From Euryodendron excelsum (lineage: Eukaryota; Streptophyta; Magnoliopsida; Ericales; Pentaphylacaceae), in assembly GCA_033060915.1 (NCBI GenBank), contig CM065379.1, positions 26,714,318 to 26,778,317 on the forward strand: a stretch of 64,000 nt of DNA. Reading direction: 5' to 3'. Positions 43,321 to 56,298 of the stretch are shown piece after piece. Position 1 is the stretch's first letter. Each line of letters opens with the position of its first letter. The translations under genes were made by a program, and so were the position numbers. The notes beneath the pieces are model-generated. The model saw nothing but the letters and a program-made list of their open reading frames with translations. It did no database searches and had not been told where the DNA came from.

Positions 43321-46300
43321 TGTCGCGCCCAGATTTTTTGCACTCGAGGAATACTCACCCAAGCGGGAAAAATGCTGTACTCTCTCGTTAGAACTCACCC
43401 TCCTAAAAGAATGAGTGCGACTAGGTTTGAATTGAAAAAAGATTTGAATAAAGGGCTTTTGAAAAAGATTCAGAGTCGCCACCTAATTTGATTAAGGTGA
43501 GTTAGGTCACCTAAAAACTAAGAATAATCCGAAGACTACACTTAGGGTTTTTGAAAAACGATTTGAAAATATCTCCTCAAGAGAGGGTTTTTTAGGAAAA
43601 CAGGTTGTTTAGCAACCTTTGGAAAACATTTAGCCCTTTTTAGAAAAATAACTCCTTTTTGGTCTTTGAAATCAGTGATTCTAAGTTCGGAGGTTGGTTA
43701 CGTGTAGGGAAAATGCACTAAGCTATCACCCTACCCCGCCCTTTCGGTACCGACATGTCAATCTACCCTAGATTCACCTATGAGAGTCTTTAATTAACTA
43801 ATGGTTCAACCCTATTTACTTTTAGAAAAATAATGTTTGAAAAATATGATGCATGATATGCAAGCAATAGAAAAGAATTGAAAAATAGATTTAAAAAGAG
43901 ATTGCTTTGATTTGAAAATAGATTTGAAAAGATGGAATTGAAATTGGAAATTTTGAAAATTTGAAAATAGAAATTTGAAAATGGAAAGTTTGAAAGTAGA
44001 TGGGAATTTGAGATTTGAAAAGATTTTGAAAACCGCACCCATGAGGGTGGAATTGAAAGTTTGAAAAGTATTGTGACCGCACCTATGAAGGTTGCCTACG
44101 TATCCCTTTGGGGGAATCAGGTCAGTCGTAGTTCGGACCGGAGTCCGATTGAAAAGAGATTGATTTGAAGAAAGAGATTGGATTGAAAGAAAGAGATTGA
44201 ATTGAAAATTGGATTTGATTTGAAATTAGAAGAGGAGATTGGAAATTGAAATTGAGAAGATTGGACTTGCTTTGAAAAGATTGCTTTTGGAAAGACTTGG
44301 TTTTAAGAAACCTAGACTTAGGAAAGATGAGACTTAGGAATGACTCGAGAGTTTAAGAAAGATTGGATTTAGGAAAGGTTTGAATTAGGAAAGGTCTGAT
44401 TTAGGAAAGTTTTAGAATTAGGAAAGTTTTATTTTTGGAAAGTTTTGAAATTAGAAAAATTTGGAATTTAAGAAAGTTTGGAAATTGGAAAGTTTTGAAT
44501 TTAGAAAGTTTTGAGATAGGGAAGTTTCAACTTAGGAAAGTTTGAATTTGGAAAGGTTTGAAAAAGGATAGTTTTCGATTTAGGAAATGTTTGAATTAAG
44601 AAAGTTTTGAGTTTAGAAAAGTCATAGATTTGGAAAGATGTTGAAGTTTTGGAAAGTTTAGAACTTAGAAAGTTTGGAAGTTTAGAAAGATTTAACTTGA
44701 GAAAGTTTCAAATTTAGAAAGTTTTGAATTTGGAAAGATTTGAAATTTAGAAAATTTAAAATTTAGAAAGTTTTAGGGTTTTAGAAAATCTTGAGATAAA
44801 GAAAGGTTTGAATTTAGGAAAGGTTTAAAAGCTTGAATTTAGAAAGTTAAGATTTGGAAAGGGGGTTGAATTAAGAAAGGGTTGAATTAGGAAAGATTTA
44901 AAAGTTGAGTTTTAAAATTTAGGAAAGATTTTTATGTTCAAGTTTTGGAAACTTAAGATTTAGGAAAGTGAAAGTTTAGGAAGGGTTTGAATTAAGAAAG
45001 AGTTGGATTTTGAAATTTAAGGAAAGATTTAAAGTTTAAGTTTAGGAAACTTATGGTTTAGGAAGGAATTGAATTAGGAAAGGTTTGGATTAAGAAGAGA
45101 TTGGATTTGGTTTCTAAAAGAGAAAGGTTGGATTTTGTTTCCAAAAACGGAGGACGGGATCTAGTTTCCTAAACAGGGAGATTGGATTTAGGAAGGATTT
45201 GGAAAAGGAGATTCTAGAAACGCTAGATTTGGAAAATTATAGTTTCGACGTAAAAAATAGGTTTTGGAAACATGTATAGTTTGGATATGAAAACAAGAGG
45301 TTTTGAAAACCTAGGTTTGGGGCAAAGTTTGAAAACCATGTTTTTGGAAAGAAAATTAGGGTTTCCTAATAGTGGGTTCTAGGACTTGACTTGGGCTCTA
45401 AGGAAAGAGTTTTTGGAAAATGCGTTTTTGGGAACGAAAGTTTTCTAGAAGGGAAATCCTAGGGAGGAGTTTTTGGAAAGTGAATTTGGAAAGAGAGTTT
45501 TTGGAAAGACTTTTGGAAAGAAGGTTTTTTAGAAAGTGGATTTTGGGGAGAGGATTTTGGAAAGGAGTTGAAAAAGGGAGTTTTGAAAAATAGATTTTGG
45601 AAGGGAGTTTTTTGAAAACCATTTTGGAGAGGAGAGTTTTAGGAAAGTATGTTGAAAAAGAGATTTTTAGGAAGAGATTTTTGAAGAGAGAGAGTTTTTG
45701 GAAAGTATGAAAACGTCTCACTTTCCTAAAGCGATTCTAGCCATAAGAGGGCTAGAACCACCTTAAGAAAGTGGTTTTGGAAAACAATAAGATTTGAAAA
45801 TATAGACCAAAAAGGTCACTTTTAATGTAACACTTTTCTAAAGCAACCCTAGCCATGGAAAGGCTAGAATCACTCTAGAATTGTGGTTTTGAAAACAAAT
45901 TTTTGAAAAAGAGATTTTGATGCAATTTTGAAAACAAGTTTGAAAACGTTTTGAAAAACAACTTTGAAAACGGTTTGTGGAAGATGCAAGACTATGATAT
46001 GCACAATGCAATTTGGGGTCGTGAACATACAAGGTTAAGGCTTCACCACATAATCAAGGGGGCCGGACCCACGTGGTCTTTGGTTAGACTAGAAGAAAGC
46101 CCCCGACACGGTGACTCTCCAATAGCCCAATCCTACACATGGACCGGGAATCCCCTTATTTCAAGCATGCAAAGAAAGGGGGGGAAAGAGATGGGGGATT
46201 AAAATAAAGAAAACCCAAGTGGGTTAGGAGAGAGAAGAGAGAGGGGGGAAGTGCAGAAAATTAAAGAGAAAGCCTACCTTGTATCTTCTTTATTTTGCGT

Positions 46301-46594
46301 GCCACGCTGTCTTCGGTCTTCGGTCTTTGTCTTGATCTTCACCTTCAGCCTTCAAGAGTTTTCTTCAAGCTTTACATGGCAGCTCTTCAAGTCTTCAAAG
46401 GATGGTTGAAGGCTAGGGTATGAGTGTATGGGGGTGTGTATGGGTGTATAGGAGGCTAGGGTTTATGTATGGTGGCTAGAGTTTGGAAAAACCTAGGGAG
46501 GCTAGGGTTTAGGAGGTGCTCGAGCTCTGTATATCGAAATATAGGATTCTTAGGTGAAGTTTGCAGACCTCTTTTCACGTTGAATGAGGCTCTG

Positions 46595-46602
46595 TATTTA
46601 TA
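46595..46602 (-). promoter_or_regulatory. TATA box of S2
   Basis: TATTTATA on the + strand, in the context CTCTGTATTTATAGAAG. Confidence 0.7.
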
Positions 46603-47571
46603 GAAGTTGGACAAACCTGGCGCCTGTTGCAGTGGTGCCAGGGCAAACTTTACACTGGCGCCACTAGGAGTGGCGCCAGGCCATTTTTTGGCTTGGCGCC
46701 ACTACTAGTGGTGCCAGCCAATTAGGAAAGGTTTAAGGTCGGCAAGCAACGTATCTTTGACTAGATTTGGGCGCCTGTACTAGTGACTACCATGCAATTT
46801 TTAGCCTGGCTTCACTAGGAGTGACTCCGGAAAGTCCAGGAATGATTTGAAGGAGCCGAGAATGACCCAGAAGGCCGGAAAGGAGCAGGAACACTTAAAA
46901 TAGTGTCCTGGAGGTATTTGACTTGGAAAGTGAGGATAAGGTGGGTCGGAAAGGTTGACCGGGCCTTTAGGGGCAAAACGGTCAATCGGACCGGAAAACT
47001 GTCGGGGCGAACTCGGATTGTCCTAGAAAAAGACTTGGGATCTGGAAACATTATTTAGAATGTTCCCAGAGGTTGCCGGTTTGATTCCCAGAGCCGGCGT
47101 GGTCGGAAAAGGAGACCGGCCCACCAGGGGCAAAATGGTCATTTTGTACCGGGTTTGCCGGAACTGACTCGGAATGGTCTGGAAAGGTAAAAGAAGATTG
47201 AGAATACTATAAAAAGTAGTCTCAGGAGGTTACCGATTTGATACCCAGAGCCGGCGTGGATGCTTAGGGGCAAAATGGTCATCTTGACCGGAAAGTCTCA
47301 AAAAATGTCCTAAGGGTAGTCTGGTCATTTTTCACCAAAGTGAGCTAACAGACACGGGTGTTGACCTAGATTTTGAGTGTCTCCGCCACTCTAACGGTGT
47401 TAGTATTTCCGCTACTCGGACGGGGTTGATGATTTCCACTACTCGGATGGGGTTGATAATTTGGGAGTATTTCCGCTACTCGGACGAGGTTGAGATTTCC
47501 ACTACTCTAACGGCTTTGTGAGTATTTCCGCTACTCTAACGGTTTTGTGAGTAGTTTTGCTACTCAGACCG

Positions 47572-47815
47572 TCTCGAGGAATAAACTGTCTCGAGAGAGG
47601 GATTGGAAAGGGGTCTTACCGTTTCCGAAGAGACGTGCCTGGGTTGGAACCATCTTGAGGATAAAACTGTCTCAAGAGTGGGATTGGAAAGGGGTCTTAC
47701 CGTCTCCGAAGAGACGTGCCTAGATTGTGAGTGTTTCCGCCACTCTAACGGTTTTGTGAGTGGTTTTGCTACTCGGACCGTCTCGAGGAATAAACTGTCT
47801 CGAGAGAGGGACTGG
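47572..47815 (-). repeat. 81-bp array, reduced to about two units (S2)
   Basis: Unit starts fall at 47572 and 47653. The next is broken by CTACTC-type repeats, and a final partial unit starts at about 47781. Confidence 0.85.
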
Positions 47816-48036
47816 AATTGGAATAAAAAAGGACAATGCCCCTAAGGGCATTTTGGTCATTTTGCCTCTATTTGGGCCTGACAGGCCCGCGAAGCGATGG
47901 AAAGGTGGAATTTGGACATAGAGGATTGGTTTCGATTGGAATATGCCCAAAATGACTTGAAAACAAGTTTGGACGGAGTGTAGACTGCCGAGCGGTCAAA
48001 AATGGGGTGCTTACATTGCTGCCTAAAATCCATGTC

Positions 48037-50102
48037 TTAGGAAACCTTAATTTTGTCCCCTAAACTCCATTCTTGCATTCATTGCATTCAAGTCGCATCA
48101 AAATGGTTTTCAAAATCGTTGGTGCATCATGTCTTTCAAAATTGCATAACTCTCTGGAATTATTTTCAAATATCGTCGTATAAAAACATACATTGCTCAA
48201 ACCCTTCCATTTTGGAAAAAAATCAAATGTTTCCATTTTGAAAATCAAATATTTCCATTTTAGAAATAAAACCAAATTTTTCCTTTTTGAAAACCAAATC
48301 AAATATTCCCATTTTGAAAATCAAATCAAATCTTCTATTTTTAGAAACAAAAACCAATCTTCTCTTTTGAGAAACAAAATCCTTCCAAAAATTAATTTTT
48401 TTTTTAATTTTTGGAAACAAAATCAAATCTCCCTTTTGGAAACAAAATCAAATCTTTCCTTTTTAATTTCAATTTGAATCTTTCTTTTCATTTTCATATA
48501 AACTCATTGATTTTTCAAACTTCCTTTTCAAGTGCATGCACCTAGCTTCCTCTCCAAGTCATCTCGAAACCCTAGGTTGCCCAAAACCTAGGAGGTCTAA
48601 CCCTAGGTCAATCCAACCTTAGGTGAACCCAACCCTAGTTGGTCAACCTAACTCTAGGTGGTCCAACCCTAGGTCAATCTAACCCTACATTACCTTAACC
48701 CTAGTTTGCCCAACCAAGGTTAGGTGGCTTCAAGATTTTAGCTCTGGGTCCCTTTTTTAAACCCAAACTGAATCCCAAAATGATTTCTTCAAAAATGTTT
48801 TTAAAAGCTCTTTCAAGTTTGTCCCAATTCAAAATGGCTAGACACTTACTATTTTTCGCTAACTATTTCCAAAATGATTTAAAAAACTCACAACCCTAAA
48901 GTGATCCTAACCCTTTCATGGTTAGGGTTACTTGAGGAAAGTGATGCATCAAGTGAAACCTATAAAGTTCATGCTAGGGTCCCAACCCCTAAACATTTTT
49001 TAAAACCTCTTTCCAAAAGACTGTTTTCAAACATCACATTTTTGAAACAACTCTAGGCCTTCTATGTTTAGGGTTGTCCAAGATCAAGTGAGATATTCAA
49101 ATAGGAGAAGTTTCTAGTTTCTCTTTCTAAAAATGCTTTATAAGACTCATGGTCTTGAAGAAGTTTAGTTTTTACATAGCTAACATTTCAAAGGCAATGA
49201 AACATCAACATATCTTTCATAGAGTACATAAAAACTATTTCTAAAAACCTTTTCAAGATAAGTTCACAAGAACTTTTACAAGTCCAAATCTTACTTTCAA
49301 ATTCCATTTCAAAAACGCTTTCAAAAACACTCCAACATCCAATTTCAAATCAAAACTCTCTTGAGTTCAAGTTTCAAGAAATTCCTAGACTCCCACGAGT
49401 CTCTTCTCAATCAGACCCTTGTTTGAACTACGACTGACCTAATTCTCTTCAAACAAGATACATAGCCAACCTTCATAGGTACGGTCATAAACTCTCTTCT
49501 CAAGTGAAATGCCCCTTTTCAAAATCCAACCCCAAGTTTTTTTCAAACTCTTTTCAAAACTTGCATCATGCATCATTCATCCCAAAAGTGATAACAAAAT
49601 CCCTTTTCAAAATCTTTTTCTTTAAGTGGACATGAACTTGATAATTAGAAACTAAAGATTCAAGCGAGTGAATATAGGGTGAATAGACATGTAGATACCG
49701 CAAGGGCGGGGTAAAGTGGTAATCTTAGGATATCTTCCCTACACGTAACCAACCTACGGACCGTATATTTCTGTTTTAAAGACCAAAATCAGAGTCATGT
49801 TTCAAAAGGGCTTAAAACATTTTCAATAGTTGCTAAACAATCCTATTTCCAAAACACCTGTCTAGAGGACATTTTCAAAAACCTAAGTTTGATCTTCGAA
49901 TTACACTTAGTTTTGGGTGCCCTAACACACCTTTAACCACTTTAGATGGCGGCTCCAATCTTTTTCAAAAAGCTCTTAATAAAATCAATAAGTTCAAATC
50001 TCATAACACTCGTCCTCTTAGGAGGGTGAGTTTTAATAGAAAGAATATTGGGTTTTGCTCAAGTTAAGACCCAGACTCGGGGGAAAAATCAGGGCACGAC
50101 AG
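48037..50102 (+). repeat. E3 5' LTR fragment, diverged, last 2.07 kb
   Basis: Diverged from the main family but collinear with its U5 side: TTGCATTC..CATCAAAATGG near 48070-48115, paired CTAACCCTTTCATGG-type blocks (48905), CTACGACTGACCTAATTC (49428), the AGACATGTAGATACCGCAAGGG block (49687), and the end GGGCACGACA at 50102 followed by a PBS. Its left part and start are missing; it begins at the broken end of the 178-bp repeat. A CCTAG-rich region (48560-48720, repeats of CAACCCTAGGT) is specific to this copy. Confidence 0.7.
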
Positions 50103-50104
50103 CT

Positions 50105-50123
50105 GGCGATTCCACTAGGGACT
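50105..50123 (+). promoter_or_regulatory. E3 primer binding site
   Basis: TGGCGATTCCACTAGGGAC starts two bases after the LTR end. The following TTAGAGGGTTAGGTC.. matches the E1 and E2 leaders. Confidence 0.75.
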
Positions 50124-53100
50124 GACTTAGAGGGTTAGGTCATTGTCATGTCTCTTCACCTTTTACTCATCCAGAATCTCTGGTTCATTTATTTGATTTT
50201 GTCCACTATTGTTTCAAAGTTTTTCAAAATGTTTTCAAAAGATGTCATTACTTGTATCCATGCAGGTGTCGCGCCCAGATTTTTCGCACTCGAGGAATAC
50301 TCACCCAAGCGGGAAAAATGTTGTACTCTCTCGTTAGAATTCACCCTCCTAAAAGAATGAGTGCGACTAGGTTTGAATTGAAAAAAGGTTTGAATAAAGG
50401 GTTTTTGAAAAAGATTCGGAGTCGCCACCTAACTTGATTAAGGTGAGTTAGGTCACCTAAAAACTAAGCATAATCCGAAGACTACACTTAGGATTTTGGA
50501 AAACGATTTTGAAAATATCTCCTCGAGGGAGGGTTTTTTAGGAAAACAGGTTGTTTGGCAACCTTTGGAAAACATTTAGCCCTTTTTTTAGAAAAATAAC
50601 TCCTTTTGGTCTTTGAAATCAGTGATCCTAGGTTCGGAGGTTGGTTACGTGTAGGGAAGACGCACTAAGCTATCACCCTACCCCGCCCTTTCGGTACCTA
50701 CATGTCAATCTACCCTAGATTTACCTATGAGAGTCTTTAATTAACTATAGTTCAACCCCATTTACTTTGAAAAAACAATGTTTGAAAACTAATTTAGCAT
50801 GATGCATGATATGCAAGTGCAAGATGAGAGAATTGGAAAATAGAAATTGATTTGATTTGAAAATAGATTTGAAGAAATAGAATTGAAATTGGAAAGTTTG
50901 AAAATTGAAAGTAGAAGTTTGAAAATAGAAATTTTGGAATTTTGAAAATATATTGGAGTTTGAGATTTGAAAAGATTTTGGAAACCGCACCCATGAGGGT
51001 GGAATTGAAAGTTTGAAAAGTATTATGACCGCACCTATGAAGGTTGCCTACGTATCCCTTTGGGGGAATCAGGTCAGTCGTAGTTCGGACCGGAGTCCGA
51101 TTGAAAATAGAAGAGTGGATTGAAGAAGGAACTTGAATTGGACATTGATTTTGATTTCAAATTAGAAAAGGAGATTTGAAATTGGAATTTTGGAAAAGAT
51201 TGGACTTTGATTTGAAAAGATGGATTTTGGAAGGACTTGGTTGTGGAAAGATGGAGGTTTAGGAAACCTAGACTTAGGAAAGAGAAGAGACTTAGGAAAG
51301 ATTTGACTTGACTTGGAAGGTTTAGGAGATTAGGAAAGATTAGATTTAGGAAATGTTTGAATTAGGAAAGGTTCGATTTAGGAAAGTTTTGAAATTAGGA
51401 AAGTTTTGAATTTAGGAAAGTTTTAGGTTTAGGAAAGTTTTGAAAATTGGAAAGTTTGGAATTTGGAATGTTTCAACTTTAGGAAAGTTTTGAATTAAGA
51501 AAGTTTCGAATTAGGAAATGTTTGAAAAAGGGAAGTTTTGATTTTGGAAAGTTTTGTTTTAGGAAAGGTTTGAAAAAGGAAAGTCTTCGGTTTAGGAAAT
51601 GTTTGAATTAAGAAAGTTTCAACTTAAGAAAGTCTTAAATTAAGAAAGTTTTGAGTTTCAAAAAGTCTTAGATTTGAAAAGATTTGAAGTTTAAGAAAGT
51701 TTAGAGTTTAGAAAGTTTTTAGGTTTAGAAAGATTTAACTTAAGAAGGTTTCAAATTTAGAAAGTTCAGAATTTGGAAAGATTTGAAATTTAGAAAGTTT
51801 AGGATTTAGAAAGTTTTAGAGTTTGAATTTTAGAAAGTCTTGAAATTAGGAAAGGCTTGAGTTTAGGAAAGGTTTAAAAGCTTGAATTTAGAAAGTTAAG
51901 ATTTGGAAAAGGGGTTGAATTAGGAAAGGGTTGAATTAGGAAAGATTTGAAAGTTGAGTTTTAAAATTTAGGAAAGATTTTTATGTTCAAGTTTAGGAAA
52001 CTTAAGATTTAGGAAGGATTTGAATTAGGAAATATTTGGATTTGGAAGGGGTTGGATTTGGTTTCTAAAAGAAAAGATTTGATTTTGTTTCCAAAAATGG
52101 AGGACGGAATCTAGTTTCCTAAACGGGGAGATTTGATTTGGTTTCCTAAAGGGAAGATAGAATTTGGCATGGATTTGGAAAGAGAGATTCTAGAAACCCT
52201 AGATTTGAAAAATTCTAGTTTTGATGTAGAAAATAGGTATAGTTTTGATGTAGAAAACGAGAGATTTTGGAAACCTAGGTTTGGGGCAAAGTTTGAAAAC
52301 CATGTTTTTAGGAAAGAAAATTAGGGTTTCCTAATTGTGGGTTCTAGGGCCTGATTTGGGGCTCTAAGGAAAGAGTTTTTTGGAAAATGCGTTTTTAGAA
52401 ACGAAGGTTTTGTAGAAGGGAATCCTAGGAAGGAGTTTTTGGAAAGATTTTTGGAGAGAGTTTTTGGAAAAAGATTTTAAAGAGAGGGAGTTTTTGGAAA
52501 GTGTGTCTTTAGAAACGAAGGTTTTCTAGAAGGGAATCCTAGGGAGGAGTTTTTGGAAAGTGTGTTTTTGGAAACATAGATTTTGGAAGGAAATCCTAGA
52601 GAAGGGAATTTCTAGAAAGAAAATTTTGGGAAGAGAGTTTTTGGAAAAGAGTTGAAAAAGGGAGTTTTGAAAAAAATAGATTTTGGAGGGAGTTTTTGAA
52701 AACAATTTTGAAGAGGAAAGTTTTAGGAAAGTATGTTGAAAAAGAGATTTTTAGGAAGAGATTTTTGAAGAGAGAGTTTTTGGAAAGTATAAAAAACATC
52801 TCACTTTCCTAAAGCGATTCTAGCCATAAGGGGGCTAGAGCCACTTTAAGAAAGTGATTTTGAAAACAAGGTTTGAAAATATAGACCAGAAGACCACTTT
52901 TAATATAACACTTTCCTAAAGCAACTCTAGCCATGGAAAGGCTAGAATCGCTTTAGAATTGTGGTTTTAAAAACAAGTTTTTGAAAAAGAGATTTTGATG
53001 CAATTTTGAAAACAAGTTTGAAAACGTTTTGAAAAAAAACTTTTGAAAACGGTTTTTGGAAGATGCAAAACTGTGATATGCACAATGCAATTTGAGGTCG

Positions 53101-53673
53101 TGAACATGCAAGGCTAAGGCTTCACCACATAATCAAGGGGGCCGGACCCACGTGGTCTTTGGTTAGACTAGAAGAAAGCCCCCGACACGGTGACTCTCCA
53201 ATAGTCCAATCCTACACATGGATCAAGAATCCCCTTGTTTCAATCATGCAAAGAAAGGGGGGGAAAGAGATGGGGGATTAAAATAGAGAAAACCCAAGTG
53301 GGTTGGAGAGAGAAGAGAGAGGGGGGAAGTGCAGAAAATTAAATAGGGAGCCTACCTTGTATATTCTTTAATTTGCGCGCCTTGCTTGTCTTCGGTCTTC
53401 AGTCTTCGTCTTGATCTTCTTCTTCAGTCTTCAAGGGTTGTCTTCAAGCTTTGGATGGCAGCTCTTCAAGTCTTCGAATGGTGGTTGAAGGCTAATGTAT
53501 GAGTGTATGGGGGAGTGTATGAGTGTATAGGAGGCTAGGGTTTGTGTATAGTGGCTAGGGTTTGGGGAAAACCTAGAGAGGCTAAGGTTTTGGAGGTGCT
53601 CGAGCTCTGTGTATCGAAATATAGGATTTTTAGGTTAAGTTTGCAGACCCCTTTCACGTTGAACGAGGCTCTG

Positions 53674-53681
53674 TATTTATA
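53674..53681 (-). promoter_or_regulatory. TATA box of S3
   Basis: TATTTATA on the + strand, in the context CTCTGTATTTATAGAGGG. Confidence 0.7.
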
Positions 53682-53736
53682 GAGGGAAGACAAACCTGAC
53701 GCCTGTTGCAGTGGCGCCATGCCAAATTATACACTC

Positions 53737-53795
53737 GCGCCACTAGTAGTGGCGCCAGGCCATTTTTTGGCTTGGCGCCACTACTAGTGGCGCCA
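53737..53795 (-). promoter_or_regulatory. Twin GGCGCC palindromes upstream of the S3 TATA box
   Basis: GCGCCACTA g TAGTGGCGC (53737-53755) and TGGCGCCACT act AGTGGCGCCA (53773-53795) are perfect dyads about 60-115 bp upstream of the TATA box in transcription orientation. Equivalent dyads lie at the same place in the other LTRs. The position suggests a binding site for a dimeric factor or an RNA/DNA hairpin. This is inference. Confidence 0.6.
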
Positions 53796-54465
53796 GCCAT
53801 TTAGGAAACAATTAAGGTCGGCAAGCAATGTATCTTTGACTAGATTTGGGCGCCTGTACTAGTGACTACCATGTAAACTTTAGCCTGGCTTCACTAGGAG
53901 TGACTCCGGAAAGTCCGGGAATGATTTGAAGGAGTCGGGAATGACCCGGAAGGTCGGAAAGGAGCAGGAACACTCAAAATAGTGTCCTGGAGGTATTTGA
54001 CTTGAAAAATGAAGATAAGGTGAGCCGAAAAGGTTGACCGGGCCTTTAGGGGCAAAACGGTCAATCGGACTAGGAAACTGCTGGGGCGAACCCGGATTGT
54101 CCCGGAAAAAGACTTGGGATCTGGAAACATTATTTAGAATGTTCCCAGAGGTTGCCGGTTTGATTCCCAGGGCCGGAGTGGTCAGAAATGGAGACCGGCC
54201 CTCCAGGGGCAAAACGGTCATTTTGCACCGGGTTGGCCGGAACTAACTCGGAATGATCCAGAAAGGTAAAGGGAGGTTGAGAACACTATAAAAAGTATTC
54301 TCGGAACATTACCGGTTTGATACCCAGAGCCGATGTGGTTCCCGGGGCGTTCGGATGCCTAGGGGCCAAATGGTCATCTTGACTGAAAAGTCTCAAACAA
54401 GGTCCTAAGGGTAGTCTGGTTATTTTTCACCGAAATGAGCTAACAAACATGGGTATTGACCTAGG

Positions 54466-54831
54466 TTTTGAGTGTTTCCGCCACTCGGACGGGGTTGAGT
54501 ATTCCGCTACTCGGACGAGGTTGAGTATTTCCGCTACTCAGACGGGGTTGATGATTTGTGAGTATTTCCGCTACTCTAACGGTTCTGTGAGTATTTCCGC
54601 TACTCTAACGAGTCTGTGAGTATTTCCGCTACTCTAACGGTTCTGTGAGTATTAACGGGTCTGTGAGTATTTCCGCTACTCTAACGGGTCTGTGAGTGTT
54701 TCCGCCACTCTGACGGTTTTGTGAGTGTTTCCGCCACTCTGACGGTTTTGTGAGTGTTTCCGCCACTCTGACGGTTTTGTGAGTGTTTCTGCCACTCTGA
54801 CGGTTTTGTGAGTAGTTTTGCTACTCGGACC
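54466..54831 (-). repeat. 29-30 bp minisatellite, about twelve units (S3)
   Basis: Units of the type GTGAGTGTTTCCGCCACTC plus TGACGGTTTT, exactly 29 bp apart at 54692, 54721, 54750 and 54779. More variable CTACTC versions lie to the left. Confidence 0.9.
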
Positions 54832-55071
54832 GTCTCGAGGAATAAACTGTCTCGAGAGAGGGATTGGAATTGGAATAAGAAAGGACAATGCCCCTAAGGG
54901 CATTTTGGTCATTTTGCCTCTATTTGGGCCTGACAGGCCTGCGAAGCAATGGAAAGACGGAATTTGGACCTAGCGATTGGTTTCGATTGGAATATGCCCA
55001 AAATGACTTGAAAACAAGTCTGGACGGAGTGTAGACTGCCGAGCGGTCAAAAATGGGGTGCTTACAGCAGG

Positions 55072-56298
55072 TCATCTTATGCTCTTGCATCTATTACTAA
55101 TTTTTATCTTGCAGTGGGTTTTTTATAAAGACACTAACTATGTGCATTTATTTTGTAGGTACTCACCATTTATCTTTTTGTCTTATATTAACTATCATGC
55201 ATGAAATGAATGAACATGATGGATGAGAGTTGTTGGGTCTTTTTCTCCACTTTAAAAAAATCTCACACACTTCACTTGCATCTTAGTCATTTGTGCATTA
55301 CTATCTGGTTACTACCCTTCTAATTAGAAAGGGGAATAGTATATTGGTTGTGGGTGGATGCTGTGTCAGTTTCTTAGACTATGGCCTCTTGATAGTTTCC
55401 CCGCTCGAACCACCAACCAAAGATAGGGTTCACCCTTTAAGGGTGGATGTTGGAGGTTTGAAGGTTTACGAACCGAGCTTTTTAGAAAACATTAGTAACC
55501 CCAAACCTCGTGCTCATGTAGCACCTCATGCATAGACGAATCTTTGTTGGATTTAATATTTCAAAACCAAAGAGTAAAAGGCGATTACTTTACTTTTCCT
55601 TACTTTTTGTCTAGTTTAATTGCTTAATTCTTGTTGTTATACTACCAGTGCATTTTCAATTACTATGCAAACATCCTATGCTCATGCATTGATTGCCATT
55701 ATACTACTCATGCATCCACGCTCATCTCAAGACAAGAGTTCCAAAGTAACTCAAGTCGTTGCATTCCATGCATATGATTAACCCTTAAAGAAAGGCTTAA
55801 AAGCCAATCTCGCTCAAATGGAAATTTCATAAAGAGGGGCCCTAATCTCTTTCTGCTCACGGAGATAGGGATGCCAAGAAGACAAAGGGCAATCCGGAAG
55901 TAAAGGCCTTTACAGACCTCCATAAGAGAAAACAAATCTAAAGACTCAAGAGTAGTTTAGGATTTCAAATGTAAAAGTAGATAGGCAAAAGTCCTAAAGA
56001 AAATGCCCCCCCTCCCCTTTTAATGTACTTTTGAAATTCCATGTACAAAAGGAACCACTTCAATAAAGCTGTCATTTTTACTTCCTGTGGATGAATGGAT
56101 GTATGTATGAATGAATAACTATAGCCACAAGTATGGTATTGTATACAGGGGCAACTCCCTATCTAAAAAAGTGAGCTAACACATCATACTTAGTCCCTCT
56201 TAAAGAGTAGGGGCACCCTTAAGGCATGCATTGCATAAAAACTTTCAAACCAGGACACTAACTTCTCTTTTGTTTCATGTCTTCTTTCTTCTCCCTCA
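55072..56298 (+). other. E3 leader (first copy), non-coding
   Basis: Continues from 50266 after removal of S3. It aligns with E1 1790-3020: the GTAGGTACTCACCATTT start, the GGTTGTGGGTGGATGCTGTG block (about 55338), CCGCTCGAACCACCAACC (55401), ACAAGAGTTCCAAAGTAACTC (55732), AGAGGGGCCC..CACGGAGATAGGG (55835-55870) and the GCATGCATTGCATAAA end (56224). Confidence 0.7.

Larger units (their letters stand above)
43321..48015 (-). mobile_element. S2: solo LTR, 4695 bp, in the 178-bp repeat
   Basis: TGTCGCGCCC to GGGTGCTTACA, with perfect TTGCT duplications (43316-43320, 48016-48020). It has two 81-bp units plus a partial (47572-47815), an expanded 29-30 bp CTACTC array (about 47360-47570), the CCGG-rich array (46815-47295), GGCGCC motifs (46655-46715) and a TATA box at 46595-46602. 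Confidence 0.93.
50267..55066 (-). mobile_element. S3: solo LTR, 4800 bp, in the E3 leader
   Basis: TGTCGCGCCC to GGGTGCTTACA, with perfect GCAGG duplications (50262-50266, 55067-55071). The 81-bp repeat is reduced to one partial copy (about 54830-54875), while a 29-30 bp array is expanded (54466-54831). It has the CCGG-rich array (53890-54385), two GGCGCC palindromes (53737-53755, 53773-53795) and a TATA box at 53674-53681. Confidence 0.93.

Noticed and set aside
48193..48477. Lys/Phe/Asn-rich ORF of 94 residues in the E3 LTR
   Set aside because: Low-complexity AAATCAAAT repeats that are also open on the other strand (48060-48302, 48223-48426).
54466..54831. CRISPR-like array of regular 29-bp repeats
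   Set aside because: The units are directly adjacent with no unique spacers. This is a minisatellite in a plant LTR.
43321..55066. S2 and S3 as the two LTRs of one - strand element
   Set aside because: Each has its own perfect target duplication (TTGCT, GCAGG), and the sequence between them is an E3 LTR end with its PBS in the opposite orientation.
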